Assembly (NCBI GenBank): GCA_964036315.1
Contig: OZ038495.1
Span: 23,109,121-23,173,120 of the forward strand
Origin: Acanthosepion esculentum
Lineage: Eukaryota > Mollusca > Cephalopoda > Sepiida > Sepiidae
Reading direction: 5' to 3'
Length of the DNA stretch: 64,000 bases
Shown: one piece after another, positions 32,698-43,445 of the stretch
How positions within the stretch are numbered: position 1 is the first letter of the stretch
How the letters are laid out: each line of letters starts with the position of its first letter
Notes under the pieces: generated by a model
Told to the model about the DNA's origin: nothing
Databases searched by the model: none
Seen by the model: the letters and a program-made list of their open reading frames with translations, nothing else
Program-made: the position numbers and the translations under genes

Positions 32698-32755
32698 ACA
32701 AGAGGATGTAGAGAGCCATGATCGCCAATGCCCTGATGAAACATGACAGATAAAA
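32698..32755 (+). pseudogene. LINE-B fragment, right part of the interrupted copy
   Basis: GAGGATGTAGAGAGCCATGA followed by TCGCCAATGCCCTGATGAAACATGAC corresponds to KLWRAMIANALMKHD, the LINE-B C terminus. Confidence 0.55.
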
Positions 32756-34485
32756 TAAGAAAAAAAGATTGTAATGATGTATAATCAAATATATAATAAT
32801 GGGGTCATCAGAGTACTAATATGTTAAACATGGGTGTTTAGGTATTAATCTTATACATGAAGTCTAACTAGTGATGCAAGTTTTGAAGGGGTTTTTTATT
32901 ATGGAAGAAGTGTGTTTTATATAGAAGTAAATAGAGTATTTTTAGTAATCAAAATCTGCTAATGAAATCCTGAAACAATTGTAAACTGATATGTCTGCAG
33001 CTATGCAATCAGTATTTGATCAGTAATATGCCTAACTATATAATCATTTAAAGAAAAGAGAATGTTACTTCAAAATGTGACCAATCATAACTCATAGATT
33101 AGAACACTTGTTTTTGCACTATAGATCATAATATTAATGGTTTTTTATGAGTTGGGTACTTCACCATAGAGTAACAATTAACAAATTAGTTTTGCAAGCA
33201 AAATCCTCACTGAATGCTACACACTTATTGTTTTGTATAGTACTAAATTAAGCTTAGATAATATCAATAAATGAATTATAAGGAAGGTAAAAATGTCACT
33301 TTTCTTAAATCCTCAATTTTGTAACTTATTAGTATAAATGGGGTACTCCATTACTATTTTTGTACATCACAAAGTTCTGCATCAATTTTATAACAATAAA
33401 TACCACATATGTTCTAGATAAGAAGATTTAAGTATTAGTTCTTGTAGGATTAAAAAAAAAATACTAGGAAAAATCATCTAAAATTATATGGCATTGATTA
33501 TTTGATAATCAGTCTGAGATTAACAAACTAATAATGTTTCAGTTGTCATTGGAGATTCAAATGAAAATCATTCATGAATTACATTGTTTATAAAAACTAT
33601 CTAAAAGGGCCAGGTGCAAAAAATACAGGAATGCTGCAGGCAGAAAGTTAGTTCTATCTTTTTGTATATCAGCTCTTTTCATAGTGGCTAAAAAGAATAA
33701 AGACTTAATCCTGTTTCAAGTTTAATTAAACAAAAGCATGGTAAAATTATGATTGTAATAAAGGATATTAGATTTAAGTGGATTTTACAGTTAATTAAAA
33801 TGCTGCTTTACAAGATAAAAGTTTATGAACACTGCTTTACAAGACAAAATGCATGTGAAATCTGCTTCAGCAATGAAAAACAAACAAATCAAAAATTAAA
33901 AATACCAGAATTTTTTTCTGCATATATCATTCTCTGATGAGGCTTTAATAAAGACAAAATAGGTTAGATTCATAAATACTTCCTGTTTATTCATTTTTCT
34001 ATCATTCCAATCTATATTGGATCCCAATTCACAGTTAATTATATAAAATGTTTTAATTTATCGTTGATTACTTTCATAATTATAATATATTAAGTTGAGA
34101 TTCTGTCAGGCTGTAAGACAAGTAGAAAATAAATCTTGTGAAATATCAATTTTGATTCCAGTTCTTGCTAAATATCTTAAAAGTATGTCCTTATAAATTT
34201 TGTCATGCTGAGTAATTCCCCTTCCCTTTCTCAAGAAATAGGGTTACTTCAAGAAGCATACAATAATTTTTAGTAGGTTACATAATACCAGTAAAGAAAT
34301 ATCCCTATCTTAACCTAGTCTATTATCAGACACCAAAAATGGAATACTTATAAAAATAAAGGTCTCCAAATGAATAGAGAATAGAAGTATGTAAGAAAAC
34401 TGAAGGATCAAAGATATCTTTCAATAAATGAATAATTGATTTCTTGAAAGTGTTTTAAAATGACTGTTGACAATTAGCAAATGGA
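32756..34485. other. No gene seen; AT-rich spacer
   Basis: About 1.7 kb with no recognised repeat, RNA or coding frame. Confidence 0.5.
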
Positions 34486-34489
34486 TGTG

Positions 34490-34830
34490 CATGTGGTATA
34501 ATGATTAGTGACTCAGAATGAGAAACCAGCAAGCTGAGTTCTAATGCCGGTTGAGTTAGTTACATTCACTTTTGCACAAATATGCTTGGAAAAGGCATGA
34601 TTCTATCTCTTTTACCCTTGCTATGTGTAAAATAGTAGGACAGACTTAGTTGGCAATCATCCTATGACAAATTTGAATTCAAAACAAGATGGGGCTGAGA
34701 CTGGTAACTCCATCCCATAAAAAACATTTTGCTATAGAAATGACAGCAGTAATGTCTAGCATGTTGAACGCTGTGGTCCTATACTCCTCAGCAAGTGTAT
34801 TGTACTTAAGTGACTGACAGTAAAACTATT
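34490..34830 (+). mobile_element. S2 SINE, near full length
   Basis: tRNA-like head: GCATGTGGTATAATGATTAG (A-box region, about 34491-34510) and GAGTTCTAATGCCGG (B box, about 34536-34550). Body GCTTGGAAAAGGCATGATTC and CTATGTGTAAAATAGTAGG follow, then TTTGAATTCAAAAC and a 3' part with ATAGAAATGACAGCAGTAATG and GTCTAGCATGTTGAACGCTG. Same family as 16.2 kb (plus) and 35.9 and 44.5 kb (minus). Confidence 0.7.
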
Positions 34831-35920
34831 CAAAGTAAGACCATAAAAAATTAAGCATTATTTTATGGGATGTTTAATTATGATACAAACAAGAAGTTGG
34901 TAGCTAGTAAAATTACACAAATATACCAAAAAAGAAGGCAGTAATTTTGAATAATATGCTGCAGACTTATATGAATATTTAAATCAGTCACATAAAAAAA
35001 TTTTCTTGGCAACATATGGGATGGATACACAAAGTGCAGTAACTGTTTATTTAAAGTTTTCTTTAAAAAAACAAACAAAACACAAGAACAAACAACTTCT
35101 GATGGTGCATTAAGAACTCACTGACACGATTAAGTCAGGGTAATGCATATATAATAAGATAATTAAATGGGCAAATAATCAAAATCAGAAACCAAGGCCA
35201 CAGAAAAAAAGTGAGTGTGAAAGATTAACACTAGTCATAGATTGGCTTGACCAATTAGGATGCAGCATAAACTTGAGTAATATCAATGCAAATTTAAAAA
35301 AAAAAAAGAAACAACTGCAGTAGATCTAATCCTTGTCGCCCACAACAGGCAAGGTCACACATGTTCCAATCAACATGTGTGTAGCTGTCTACAAACCTAT
35401 TACTGTAAGTGCAAAACATTATTATACTAAGTATAGTCTGACATGCATGATTAGATATATATTGTGTTAAATTCTAGCACAAGGCTACATTAGTGGAGCA
35501 CTTAGTAAAGATTTGATTCTAGAACAATGAACTGCAAGACAAACATGTTATTACTGTATGGCAAGTATTTTAAACAGATTTTTGTTGGATGAAGCCAGAT
35601 TAGGCATAACGCCTGATTTAGTTGAACATTCATTGCTCTACATAAGAGGTTGGCCAACTATGAGCCAAATCTGTCTTACAGTGGCATTTCATCTGACCTG
35701 CTGACCATATAAAATATATTACTAATATAAATAAATTGTATATTAGTTTTCCTTTGATATTATTCATGAATGAAGGATGTCATTTATTTATGCAAGTAAT
35801 ATATTGAATTATGAACAAAAGTTATAGCAAATACAATAAATAATGTATACAAAACATAAGCCATTTTTATTTTAGAAAATATTAATAAAATGATTACTAA
35901 TTATAATGAATAGAGACTAT
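34831..35920. other. No gene seen
   Basis: A segment at about 35639-35690 (GGTTGGCCAAC, then GAGCCAAATCTG) resembles ends of hAT-type elements but stands alone. Nothing else was recognised. Confidence 0.35.
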
Positions 35921-35924
35921 CAGA

Positions 35925-36300
35925 TAATACAGATCAAATCTTCCTCCTCCTCTTTTTTAGTGCAATTAGACACCTCTGTAGAGCATAGAGAAACAGCTTC
36001 ACAACACTAGATGTTACTGCTGTGATTTCAATAGCAAGAAAGCTTTTACAGGTTGGATTTGCAAGCCCAACCAGTTCTGAATTCAGAGTTTTCCTTCTTC
36101 TAGAATGGTTACCAGCCAAGGCTAGAGAGCTCAGTTTTACATGTAATTTAACCCACAGCTAGGTGGAGAAGAGATGAATTAATACTTTTCTCAAAGGTAA
36201 TTTTTATGAAAGTGAATGCAACAAGCTCTGGTCTGGAATTTGAACTTGGCTCACCAATTCCTCTTTTTATTCCAAATAACTACACTAATATATCAAGCAA
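35925..36300 (-). mobile_element. S2 SINE
   Basis: Minus-strand head near 36300-36225 (B-box-like GAGCCAAGTTCAAATTCC), then CATTCACTTTCATAAA, the body, and a block AGAAGAAGGAAAACTCTGAA ending in TTCAGAACTGG near 36070. The same block occurs at 44.5 kb. The tail extends toward a GA-rich end near 35935. The 61-codon minus frame here is a by-product. Confidence 0.6.
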
Positions 36301-37065
36301 TTAATCTGAGGAATAGATTTACAAATGCAAAAAGAAAATCTTTAAAATCTTTGGCCAAACAACTGATTAATTTTTACAGTCACAAATTTTGAAATTCTTT
36401 TTTTCTGAGATAAAACTATCTCGGAAAAAAGAATTTCATCATTTTCATTGATTCTTCATCTTTAACACTAAAATAAATTCATTAGAGTTTATGCTTATTC
36501 TTAAGGGAAAATATTATTTGATATGATTTAAAGTAAATTATTAAAAACATAGTGTTATCTTAGTTTTATAAATATATTATCCATGGTTTTACTTTGAGAT
36601 TATCTTGCTGGCGAGTAAAAAAACCAAAAAAAAAAACCCAGTGCTAATTTGGTCCACTTACAAAAATTATTGTAATCATTCTCTACATAATTAATTTAAA
36701 TTATCTGCAAGACAAACCAGTTTTAAATCAAAAATTAAAGTAACAGACTGTTATAAAAAGTAACAGATGGGAAAAAAATCTGAACTCAACATAATAATTC
36801 AACTGTTTTTTCATTTAGTAAAGAATATTAAATTAAACAGTATTTTATCAAAATGCATTTTGTAGATGATAACATTATTGCATACATAATTACGTAACTT
36901 ATTTTTAATATTTTGTCACAATGAACAAAATATAAAACAATGTTTATCTAATCAAATGGATAACTTACTATATTTTCTGCAGGAAAGAATACGTTAATCA
37001 GTGCTATTGTGATACCCAAAATGTCTGTTCCATTTATTAAGTAGTCTTGGGAGATTATAGAGTCA
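36301..37065. other. No gene seen; AT-rich spacer
   Basis: Includes a small inverted repeat near 36397-36435: GAAATTCTTTTTTTCTGAGA and its partner TCTCGGAAAAAAGAATTTC, an 18-bp stem with a short loop. Otherwise nothing. Confidence 0.4.
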
Positions 37066-37069
37066 ACTA

Positions 37070-37495
37070 GAATGGTTAGCCAATCCCTGTTGCAGATGTC
37101 TGATCAGGCACATCCATGTTCCTTCAACACCCAAAGAGCCAACCTGTAGTTTATAGTGCAACTATGCTGAGCAGACTTTGGTTACATTTTCTGAGAGAAA
37201 GCACATAATCTGGCATCATCAGTAGTTGATAGAACCTTCAGTCACAATGACTTGTGACTTTGTGTTAACACGGTCAAACAGCAACTTCCAAACAGGTTCA
37301 TCTACCCAATTTAACTCAAAAAGCTTGGATCAACCCATGGTATGGTTCTCAGGCACTATCCAAATGTGCCATGCACCGGGCTTGTCTCTCCAGGCCAATG
37401 TTATCAAGCAGTCACTTTTGAAAAATTAAGGTGAGATTTGAATCCAGGTCTCATTGTCAGAATACTAACATTCTAAACACTCTGCGACTTTTATA
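37070..37495 (-). mobile_element. S4 SINE
   Basis: Shares in order with the 22.8-kb copy: GCAACTATGCTGAGCAGAC, AATCTGGCATCATCAG, CACAATGACTTGTGACTTTG and the minus-strand tRNA-like head with B box GGATTCAAATCTCACC (about 37446-37431). An A-box-like segment lies around 37480-37465. No (TA)n tail on this copy. Confidence 0.75.
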
Positions 37496-38700
37496 GAAAA
37501 TTAACTTTATTGAACAATATAACTATTATTTCATCCCAGTATCTTCTGCCACCTTTTCAGGCAAATACATAATACTAGAACTTTTAATCTTTCTCTGTAA
37601 ACAATTGCTTAAAATACTTTTTGAATTCTCCCAAAGAATTAATTCATTTTTTTTTAATTCAGAGTATTCTGAAAAGATTAGAATGAAGAATAATCTGAAA
37701 AGGAAATACAGCTGAAATTAAATAAATCTGTGAGTAAAAATTCCGTCAAACTGTAATGATTTTTATCTGGTCACCAAAAAGAACATAAGCAATTTTGTGT
37801 TATTCTGAGGAAATATTACACACTTTTTACTTAAATACACAGCTTGTCATTTCACATGCTTTTTTTCAATTGCTGCCCTCACTTGGTATAATTTGGAGCA
37901 GTACTAGTTTGAATCAATCATTTGTTTCTCTAGAAGCTCATACTAGAGGATACCTTTCAATCTCACCACACACAGCATCGCATTTTCGATGAAGACTGGC
38001 TTCTGGATTTTTGTTAGTGGCTCATTTTGCTTGTCCCATGTTTATTGTAAAGTATCCATTTTTCATTTGTATTCACAATTTGTTGAAAAACCAGAACAGA
38101 AGATGTTATAAAAACAGTTTTTGTCTCAAAAGAGACTAATGCTGGTGAGAAGGTTTTGAAGGTTTTATTTAATTTTGAAGACCATTCTGATCAACAAATT
38201 CTTTGGATCTGTTCTCTTTCATAAGTATTTTTCATTGTCACAACACAGTTGTACTCAATGTCCTCCTGTTACTAGTTTTAGAAAGAACCTTAGATGGATT
38301 ATTATTATATTTGAGGTGTTATATTCCTCTTTTAACTTTGCTGAATTACTATTGATAACTTGTTCTCAAGTCCTGAAGACTTGAAAAGTGATTTCTTCAC
38401 ATGGAAGGCATCGTTGGATTAAAAATTCAGATGTTAAATATGCATTTTTTTTTTATATACATACTAATAATATATTCTTCTTTCAGTACATTAATGTATT
38501 CCTTCTCCATTGTGTATTATCAGAAAGAGTGAATAGTGTTCATGTGGCTCAATAGGACCTGTAATTTCTATCGTTAGGACCCATATGATAAAAAAATCAA
38601 AGATATAACTAAGTCAAAATGACAGCTTCAATAGTGTGGTTCATAGGATTAAATCTTCTCCAAAACTCCATGTAAATATTGGGGATCACTTTTGGCAGTG
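37496..38700. other. No gene seen; AT-rich spacer
   Basis: Several 60-70 codon frames without motif. No recognised repeat. Confidence 0.45.

Positions 38701-38702
<2 letters not shown>

Positions 38703-38732
<30 letters not shown>
38703..38732. repeat. (TA)n microsatellite
   Basis: About 15 units, close to the head of the following S4 SINE. Confidence 0.95.
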
Positions 38733-38736
<4 letters not shown>

Positions 38737-38754
38737 CATTTCAAACTAGTCACA

Positions 38755-39128
38755 ACACTTTACATTGCATCTAGACATGGTTCTATTGTTAATATTTTGG
38801 TCTCATGTAGGATGATGTCATAGAACCACATTTACAATCTGTGTCTGTAGAAGTGATCACAGTGTGTAGCACCTTTGGAAAGTGTCTCAAAACTATACTA
38901 CTGATTGACACAAGTCTTGTGAGTGAAATTGGGTAGATGGAACTATTTGGGAGTCATCGATGGTTGAGTTAGCATGAAGTCACAAGTCATTGTGACGAAG
39001 GGTTTGAGCATACTGGCTTTATTCAGACTGATCACACCAGCTAATATGCTCTTTCCCAGAAACTATAACTATGGTCCACTCAGCATAGTTGGAGTATAAA
39101 CCACAGTGGGCTTTTGGGTGTTGAACAA

Positions 39129-39130
<2 letters not shown>
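38755..39130 (+). mobile_element. S4 SINE with (TA)n tail
   Basis: Plus-oriented copy: GAAGTCACAAGTCATTGTGA (about 38980), then CTAATATGCTCTTTCCCAGA, CCACTCAGCATAGTTGGAG and TATAAACCACAG are the reverse complements of blocks in the 22.8- and 37.1-kb copies. The head near 38760-38830 is poorly preserved. The 3' end at 39130 runs directly into (TA)27. Confidence 0.7.

Positions 39131-39186
<56 letters not shown>
39131..39186. repeat. (TA)n tail of the S4 SINE
   Basis: About 27 TA units directly at the 3' end of the S4 copy. Confidence 0.95.
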
Positions 39187-39189
<3 letters not shown>

Positions 39190-39394
39190 CACACAAGTCT
39201 AGGATTGGTGTATACAGAATAAATTCCAATAACCAACAAATACTATTCTTAAAAGAGTGCTCAATACAGAGTAGAGCAGTTATTATTTATATTGAAGTGT
39301 GTCCTCATTATTAACATTTTTTCTTCAGTAACTAAATGGATAGCATATATAACTCAAAGAGAAATGATGACATAATCAATATGTTGACTTCTTC

Positions 39395-39475
39395 TATATG
39401 TTGTGTCCTGTCAGGACATGGGAGATCATGGCTCTCCACAATGTCCTACCTCTATTAATACTGGAAAGAGCAATA
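39395..39475 (-). pseudogene. LINE-B C-terminal fragment
   Basis: The minus-strand frame reads LSSINRGRTLWRAMISHVLT and GHNI, matching the LWRAMI.HVLKGH terminus of LINE-B. Only about 25 codons are recognisable. Confidence 0.55.
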
Positions 39476-39811
39476 AGAGTGAACTTGATAAATTTTATTT
39501 CTTGAAAAACGGTTTTAAAATAAAGTTTTATAAATTTTAATAAGGAAACCTCCCCACTGGTCATATATATGTACACACTAAAGAAAAAATGATTATGTTG
39601 GTGTAACAACAGACGACTTGCAAAAAAATTTACACCTTAGACAAGAGAAAATCTCGAATAATCAAAGAAAAAAGAACCTAAAGGCAAACACCTAGCTAGT
39701 CAGTAAAGTACTCAATGCCCAAATTACCTAGACAGAGAAAAAAATGTTTCGCAACATCAATTCCTACCAAAGGACAGCTCGAGTCATTACTCAAGGTTCG
39801 TGCTCTTGCAA

Positions 39812-39874
<63 letters not shown>

Positions 39875-40530
39875 AAAAAAAAAAAATTCAAATTCAGGTT
39901 AAGAAAAAATAACCTCAAAAAATGTTATTTACAGGAATAAAAAGCATAAAATCAATACACATGCATACCAGAGACAATTTGCAAAATGTGACAAGATGCA
40001 TATGTACACCATATATGTGCATCAATGAAAAATGTCATGATGAAAGAATTACAATGTTTTGGACATTTTAGATTAACTGTATACATATATATCTTTGTAG
40101 GAATAAATTTCCTTATTGAACTGATTAACCACCTGAAAGATCAAATAATAGCTCTTGATTAGGAAGCAAGAGACCAGCTGCTTAATAGGTAGATTAAAGT
40201 AAAGTATTATATGGTTTAGTAGCAAATAAAACATAACCACATATAATGTATCTGCTGACATTCCTAATGAAATGTTTTGAGCATCACACCAATTTTCTAA
40301 TTATAACAAGTACTACACTTGCCAAGTAACCTTGCCCTGGTCATTGAAACATCTGCCTAAGTCAATCGGATTAGAATGTAATGTTATAGACAAGAGATTT
40401 GATATAATTACAATGGTGGGGTGAATATACACCTGAAGGCTTAATCAAAGATATAATTCAAAATTATAGAACAAAAAATAAATTAGAAATCTAATTAAAT
40501 AAAACTTAAATGAATCAACAATATAAATGC
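39476..40530. other. No gene seen; one (GT)n array
   Basis: AT-rich apart from the (GT)n array at 39813-39869. No recognised element. Confidence 0.4.
39813..39869. repeat. (GT)n microsatellite
   Basis: About 28 GT units, followed by a short TATATG and an A run. Confidence 0.95.
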
Positions 40531-40532
40531 TT

Positions 40533-40805
40533 ATCTAATATATAAAGTTCAAAGTTTGTGTGTCCACTTGAAAACCTGAAAATTAATTATTGTAATTAAT
40601 TAAAGTTGGTTGTGTTGGAGATGTTGCAAATAATATGTAAAACTGTGATATTATATAAATGTGATTTTGAATTTATACATATGTTCACTTTGCCAGAAAT
40701 AAATCACAGTCGAGTTTACAGTGGAAGTCTCATATATACATGGGTCCAGAGGTAAAAAATAATCCAGTCTACTTGGCACGGGTAAGCTATTATCAGGTTG
40801 AGAAT
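40533..40805 (+). mobile_element. Possible Helitron-like element, 5' end
   Basis: Starts TCTAATATATAAAGTTCAAA and continues GTTTGTGTGTCCACTTG. This TC...TATATAAAG..AAAGTTTGTGTGTCC layout is typical of 5' ends of animal Helitrons. The next ~200 bases carry GTTGGTTGTGTTGGAGATG and GTTCACTTTGCCAG, then GGGTCCAGAGGTAAAAAATA. I did not find a definite hairpin plus CTRR 3' end, so the right boundary is arbitrary and the class tentative. Confidence 0.35.
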
Positions 40806-41565
40806 AAACTTAATGACCTCATAAAAAATGCAATTTCATATGTAATTTTATCATCTATAAGTATCATTCATATCTGGCCTAACTTAGCAGTTCTTGCTCA
40901 ATGGAGATAAGTAATTTGCATATTTAGCTTGAAAAAAATCAAATTAAAAAAATATAAAACATGTAAAAAAGTTATTTTCCTACAGATTAATATCTACGCA
41001 GAATAATGTAGCTGATTATCATACAATTATTTCAGAGGGAGAGAGAGAAAAAGAAAGAACAGCTTTCTAAAACTTTACTCCTGAAAAAAGATCATCCTCC
41101 CTGAATCTGTCAGATTGCAAAAGTATAACTGTTCAGATTAAAAATAGATTATATAAATATTATAAATCCAGGACAGAGTGTAGTGTGTGTATTGGTGGGG
41201 TGGGGGCCTAAATGTAAAAATTATGAAGGTCAGAGTTGGTGTTCAATATTTGGACAAGGATTTTTGTTTTGAAGTCTAATTCATGATTACTTAGTATTAT
41301 TTTGAATTTTTATTTATAAAATTTCTTTTAGAAATTTTAACTTTCTTTGTTTAATTGTGCTTTACCTAAGCAGAATATATGAGCCAATTTAAAAATTACA
41401 TACATCTTTTAAGATGATCAACCAGCAAATTACCCACATGGAAAGGAAAGTTATATGCTAATTGTATGAACATTATTAAAAATAATATACAAAATAAATT
41501 TCTAATTCTTTTACAGTTATGCATAAAAATAAGCACACTGGAATTATCAATAGTTCTATGTGCAA
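40806..41565. other. No gene seen; AT-rich spacer
   Basis: Contains a short GA-rich patch (41036-41060) and a GGGGTGGGGG patch (41198-41209). Nothing recognised. Confidence 0.4.
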
Positions 41566-41567
41566 TA

Positions 41568-41625
41568 TCCTTTAAGAACATAGATGATCATAGCCCTCCA
41601 CAGAGCTCTTAGCAATACTTATGAC
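41568..41625 (-). pseudogene. LINE-B C-terminal fragment
   Basis: Plus-strand TTTAAGAACATAGATGATCA followed by TAGCCCTCCACAGAGCTCTTAG matches the reverse complement of the LINE-B terminus (LWRAMI.HVLK region). Short and decayed. Confidence 0.45.
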
Positions 41626-41817
41626 CTCTCTGTAGTATTTATTTGCACAAAGCTGTCAGTGAAGAAAGTCAAAATAATTTAAAAAAATATCTGAGATCAT
41701 AAATTGTATCACTTTAACAGTAACTAGTCATCTGATAGAACAATTTATTTAACAAAAGTTCAAAAGGAAATTATGAAACAGTAAAAGGGTCCAATCAGTT
41801 AATTTCTAAAACAAAGG

Positions 41818-42690
41818 ATAAGATGGGTAAATTGTTGCCATTTTATATTTTTTTATTTCATGTATGCACATTGTTTGTTGTTGATTTTGTCAACTGCACA
41901 GTATAGTAGGGTCAGTTGGGCACCATCTGTGAGAAAAAGAGCACTATGACGCAATTCACGCCTCCAGAAATTTGGAAACAGCATGCTGTACTGCTTGGCA
42001 TTTGTGCTGGAATCTCCAATACAAACATTTCAGAGTGTTTGGGTATCAATCTGAGAACAGTGCAGAGAAATCGGAAACAGTTGGATGATTCTAACGGTGA
42101 TTACAAAGGTGTGGCAGCTCAGAAAACTCACTCTGTTCTGATAAGGAAAGAACTCCCAGATTTGTTGATGAGGGCCTCAAACTCAACATGGATGCTGACA
42201 TCAAGTGCCTTGAGGAGGTAGTGCTGCCCTGAGTCAAAACGATGGCTGCTGGAAGACTTTATGTCTAGCAACAGGACTCTTCACCATGCCACACAAACAG
42301 GAAGACCCAGTCATGGCTGTCGGACAATTTCTGCAACTATATCACCCCTTACATCTGACCATCTAACTCTCCAGTTTCCAACCCCTTGGTTCTTATGTGT
42401 GAGGCACAGTAGAGCGAGAGACCAAGAAAACTCCTTGTAACACCAAAGATGAACTTAAGGCAAGGATTCTAGCAGCACTCATCAACTTAAACAACGAGAG
42501 TGTCCAGAAAAGATGCAGCAGATTCCGAAGTCATCTGAAGCCTGTGGTTGAAGCTAATAGCGACTTTATTGAATAAATTTACTCTTTAGCATTTCAAGAT
42601 ATTTTTGTGTAATTTTAGTAAATATATTTGTTAAAACGAGATATATCAGTGTTATTTTCATTTTTGTGTAAGTTGGGCGACAATTTATCC

Positions 42691-42697
<7 letters not shown>
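41818..42697 (+). mobile_element. Internally deleted mariner-type DNA transposon with both terminal repeats
   Basis: An 18-base terminal block GATGGGTAAATTGTTGCC at 41822-41839 is matched, with two mismatches, by the reverse complement of 42676-42693, and the right end stops at a TA array. The N-terminal transposase frame (from ATG 41946) reads MTQFTPPEIWKQHAVLLGIC, then AGISNTNISECLGINLRTVQ, a helix-turn-helix DNA-binding region. The C terminus (42406-42576, 56 codons) reads TVERETKKTPCNTKDELKAR and SRFRSHLKPVVEANSDFIE before TAA. Between them, the catalytic DDD core is almost wholly missing or scrambled, apart from an SPVSNPL stretch for the usual SPDLNPLD. At about 880 bases versus roughly 1.3 kb for intact mariners, it is non-autonomous. 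Confidence 0.8.

Positions 42698-42726
<29 letters not shown>
42698..42726. repeat. (TA)n microsatellite at the mariner right end
   Basis: About 14 units. Mariners duplicate a TA target, so insertion into or beside a TA array is expected. Confidence 0.95.
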
Positions 42727-42727
<1 letters not shown>

Positions 42728-42730
<3 letters not shown>

Positions 42731-42757
42731 TCCATACAGATTACCATATTGTATCAT

Positions 42758-42811
<54 letters not shown>

Positions 42812-42841
42812 ATACAATATAGTAATCTGTATTGAATTTCA
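42728..42841. repeat. Inverted repeat with (TA)n in the loop
   Basis: Left arm AAATTCCATACAGATTACCA plus TATTGTATCATTAC (42728-42761) pairs with the right arm 42808-42841 with three or four mismatches; the intervening (TA)23 can itself pair. A related left half (GGAAATTCCATACAGATTACC) occurs at 51.53 kb, also next to a TA array, so the arms belong to a dispersed repeat. Confidence 0.8.
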
Positions 42842-42967
42842 AGGAGGATCCAGATCCAGAGAGAGCTCTATGTCAAAAGACAGAGCAAAATTTTTTTTAT
42901 TTAAAGTCTATCAAACACTTAAAATCTCATAGGTAATAATTTTTATTTCATGAGATCTCTAAATTTA

Positions 42968-43006
42968 TATGTATGTGTGTGTGTGTGTATGTGTGTGTGT
43001 GTGTGC
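42968..43006. repeat. (TG)n microsatellite at the 3' end of an S4 SINE
   Basis: About 18 TG units with one TATG interruption, directly at the 3' end of the following minus-strand S4 copy. Confidence 0.9.
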
Positions 43007-43009
43007 ACA

Positions 43010-43250
43010 TAATGGCTGTCTGCTCATATCCAAGTATGCCTGCCTGCTCAGGCACATTTGTGTTTGTTCAACAACCACAGAGTCCACTTATTATGCTGCA
43101 ACTATGCTGAGCAGACCTTGGTTACAGTTTCTGGGAGAAAGGGAGAGAGAGAGAGCATTATCTGGCATGATCAACAGTCTTGCAACTTTATGCTAGCTCA
43201 ACCAACAATGGCTCCAATTGAACAATCAATCAATGGTATAATTTTGTGAA
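43010..43250 (-). mobile_element. S4 SINE, 5' truncated
   Basis: Shares GGCACATTTGTGTTTGTTCA, GCAACTATGCTGAGCAGACC and TTATCTGGCATGATCAACAG with the other S4 copies. The tRNA-like head is missing. A GA-rich expansion lies at 43139-43156. Confidence 0.7.
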
Positions 43251-43299
43251 TTTCTGAGATCATTTATTATTGCTGACTACTCATCTTGCTTGTTAAGGT

Positions 43300-43445
43300 T
43301 TTGCCTGTTGTACTCTCAAATGTACTGGACAATATCTTCACAGATGTAGAAACTTCAAATGACAGTGATATAGTTCTACTGATGAATGCTGGGAATATCA
43401 TGAATTGAACATCTGAGCAATGAGGAAGGTTTAAGGAAAATAGGA
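43300..43445 (+). pseudogene. LINE-B copy, left part (interrupted by a SINE)
   Basis: CTGGACAATATCTTCACAGATG, the MWFY..MLRIP-equivalent TAGTTCTACTGATGAATGCTG and GGAATATCATGAATTG, then AGCAATGAGGAAGGTTTAAGG correspond to LINE-B W.ISSQM..., RMLRIPW and SNEEVLR. The copy is split at 43445 by a SINE with a 13-base target duplication. Confidence 0.6.

Noticed and set aside
35630..35720. hAT-type transposon end (GGTTGGCCAAC followed by GAGCCAAATCTG)
   Set aside because: Only one end-like segment was found, with no matching inverted terminus or convincing 8-base target duplication nearby.
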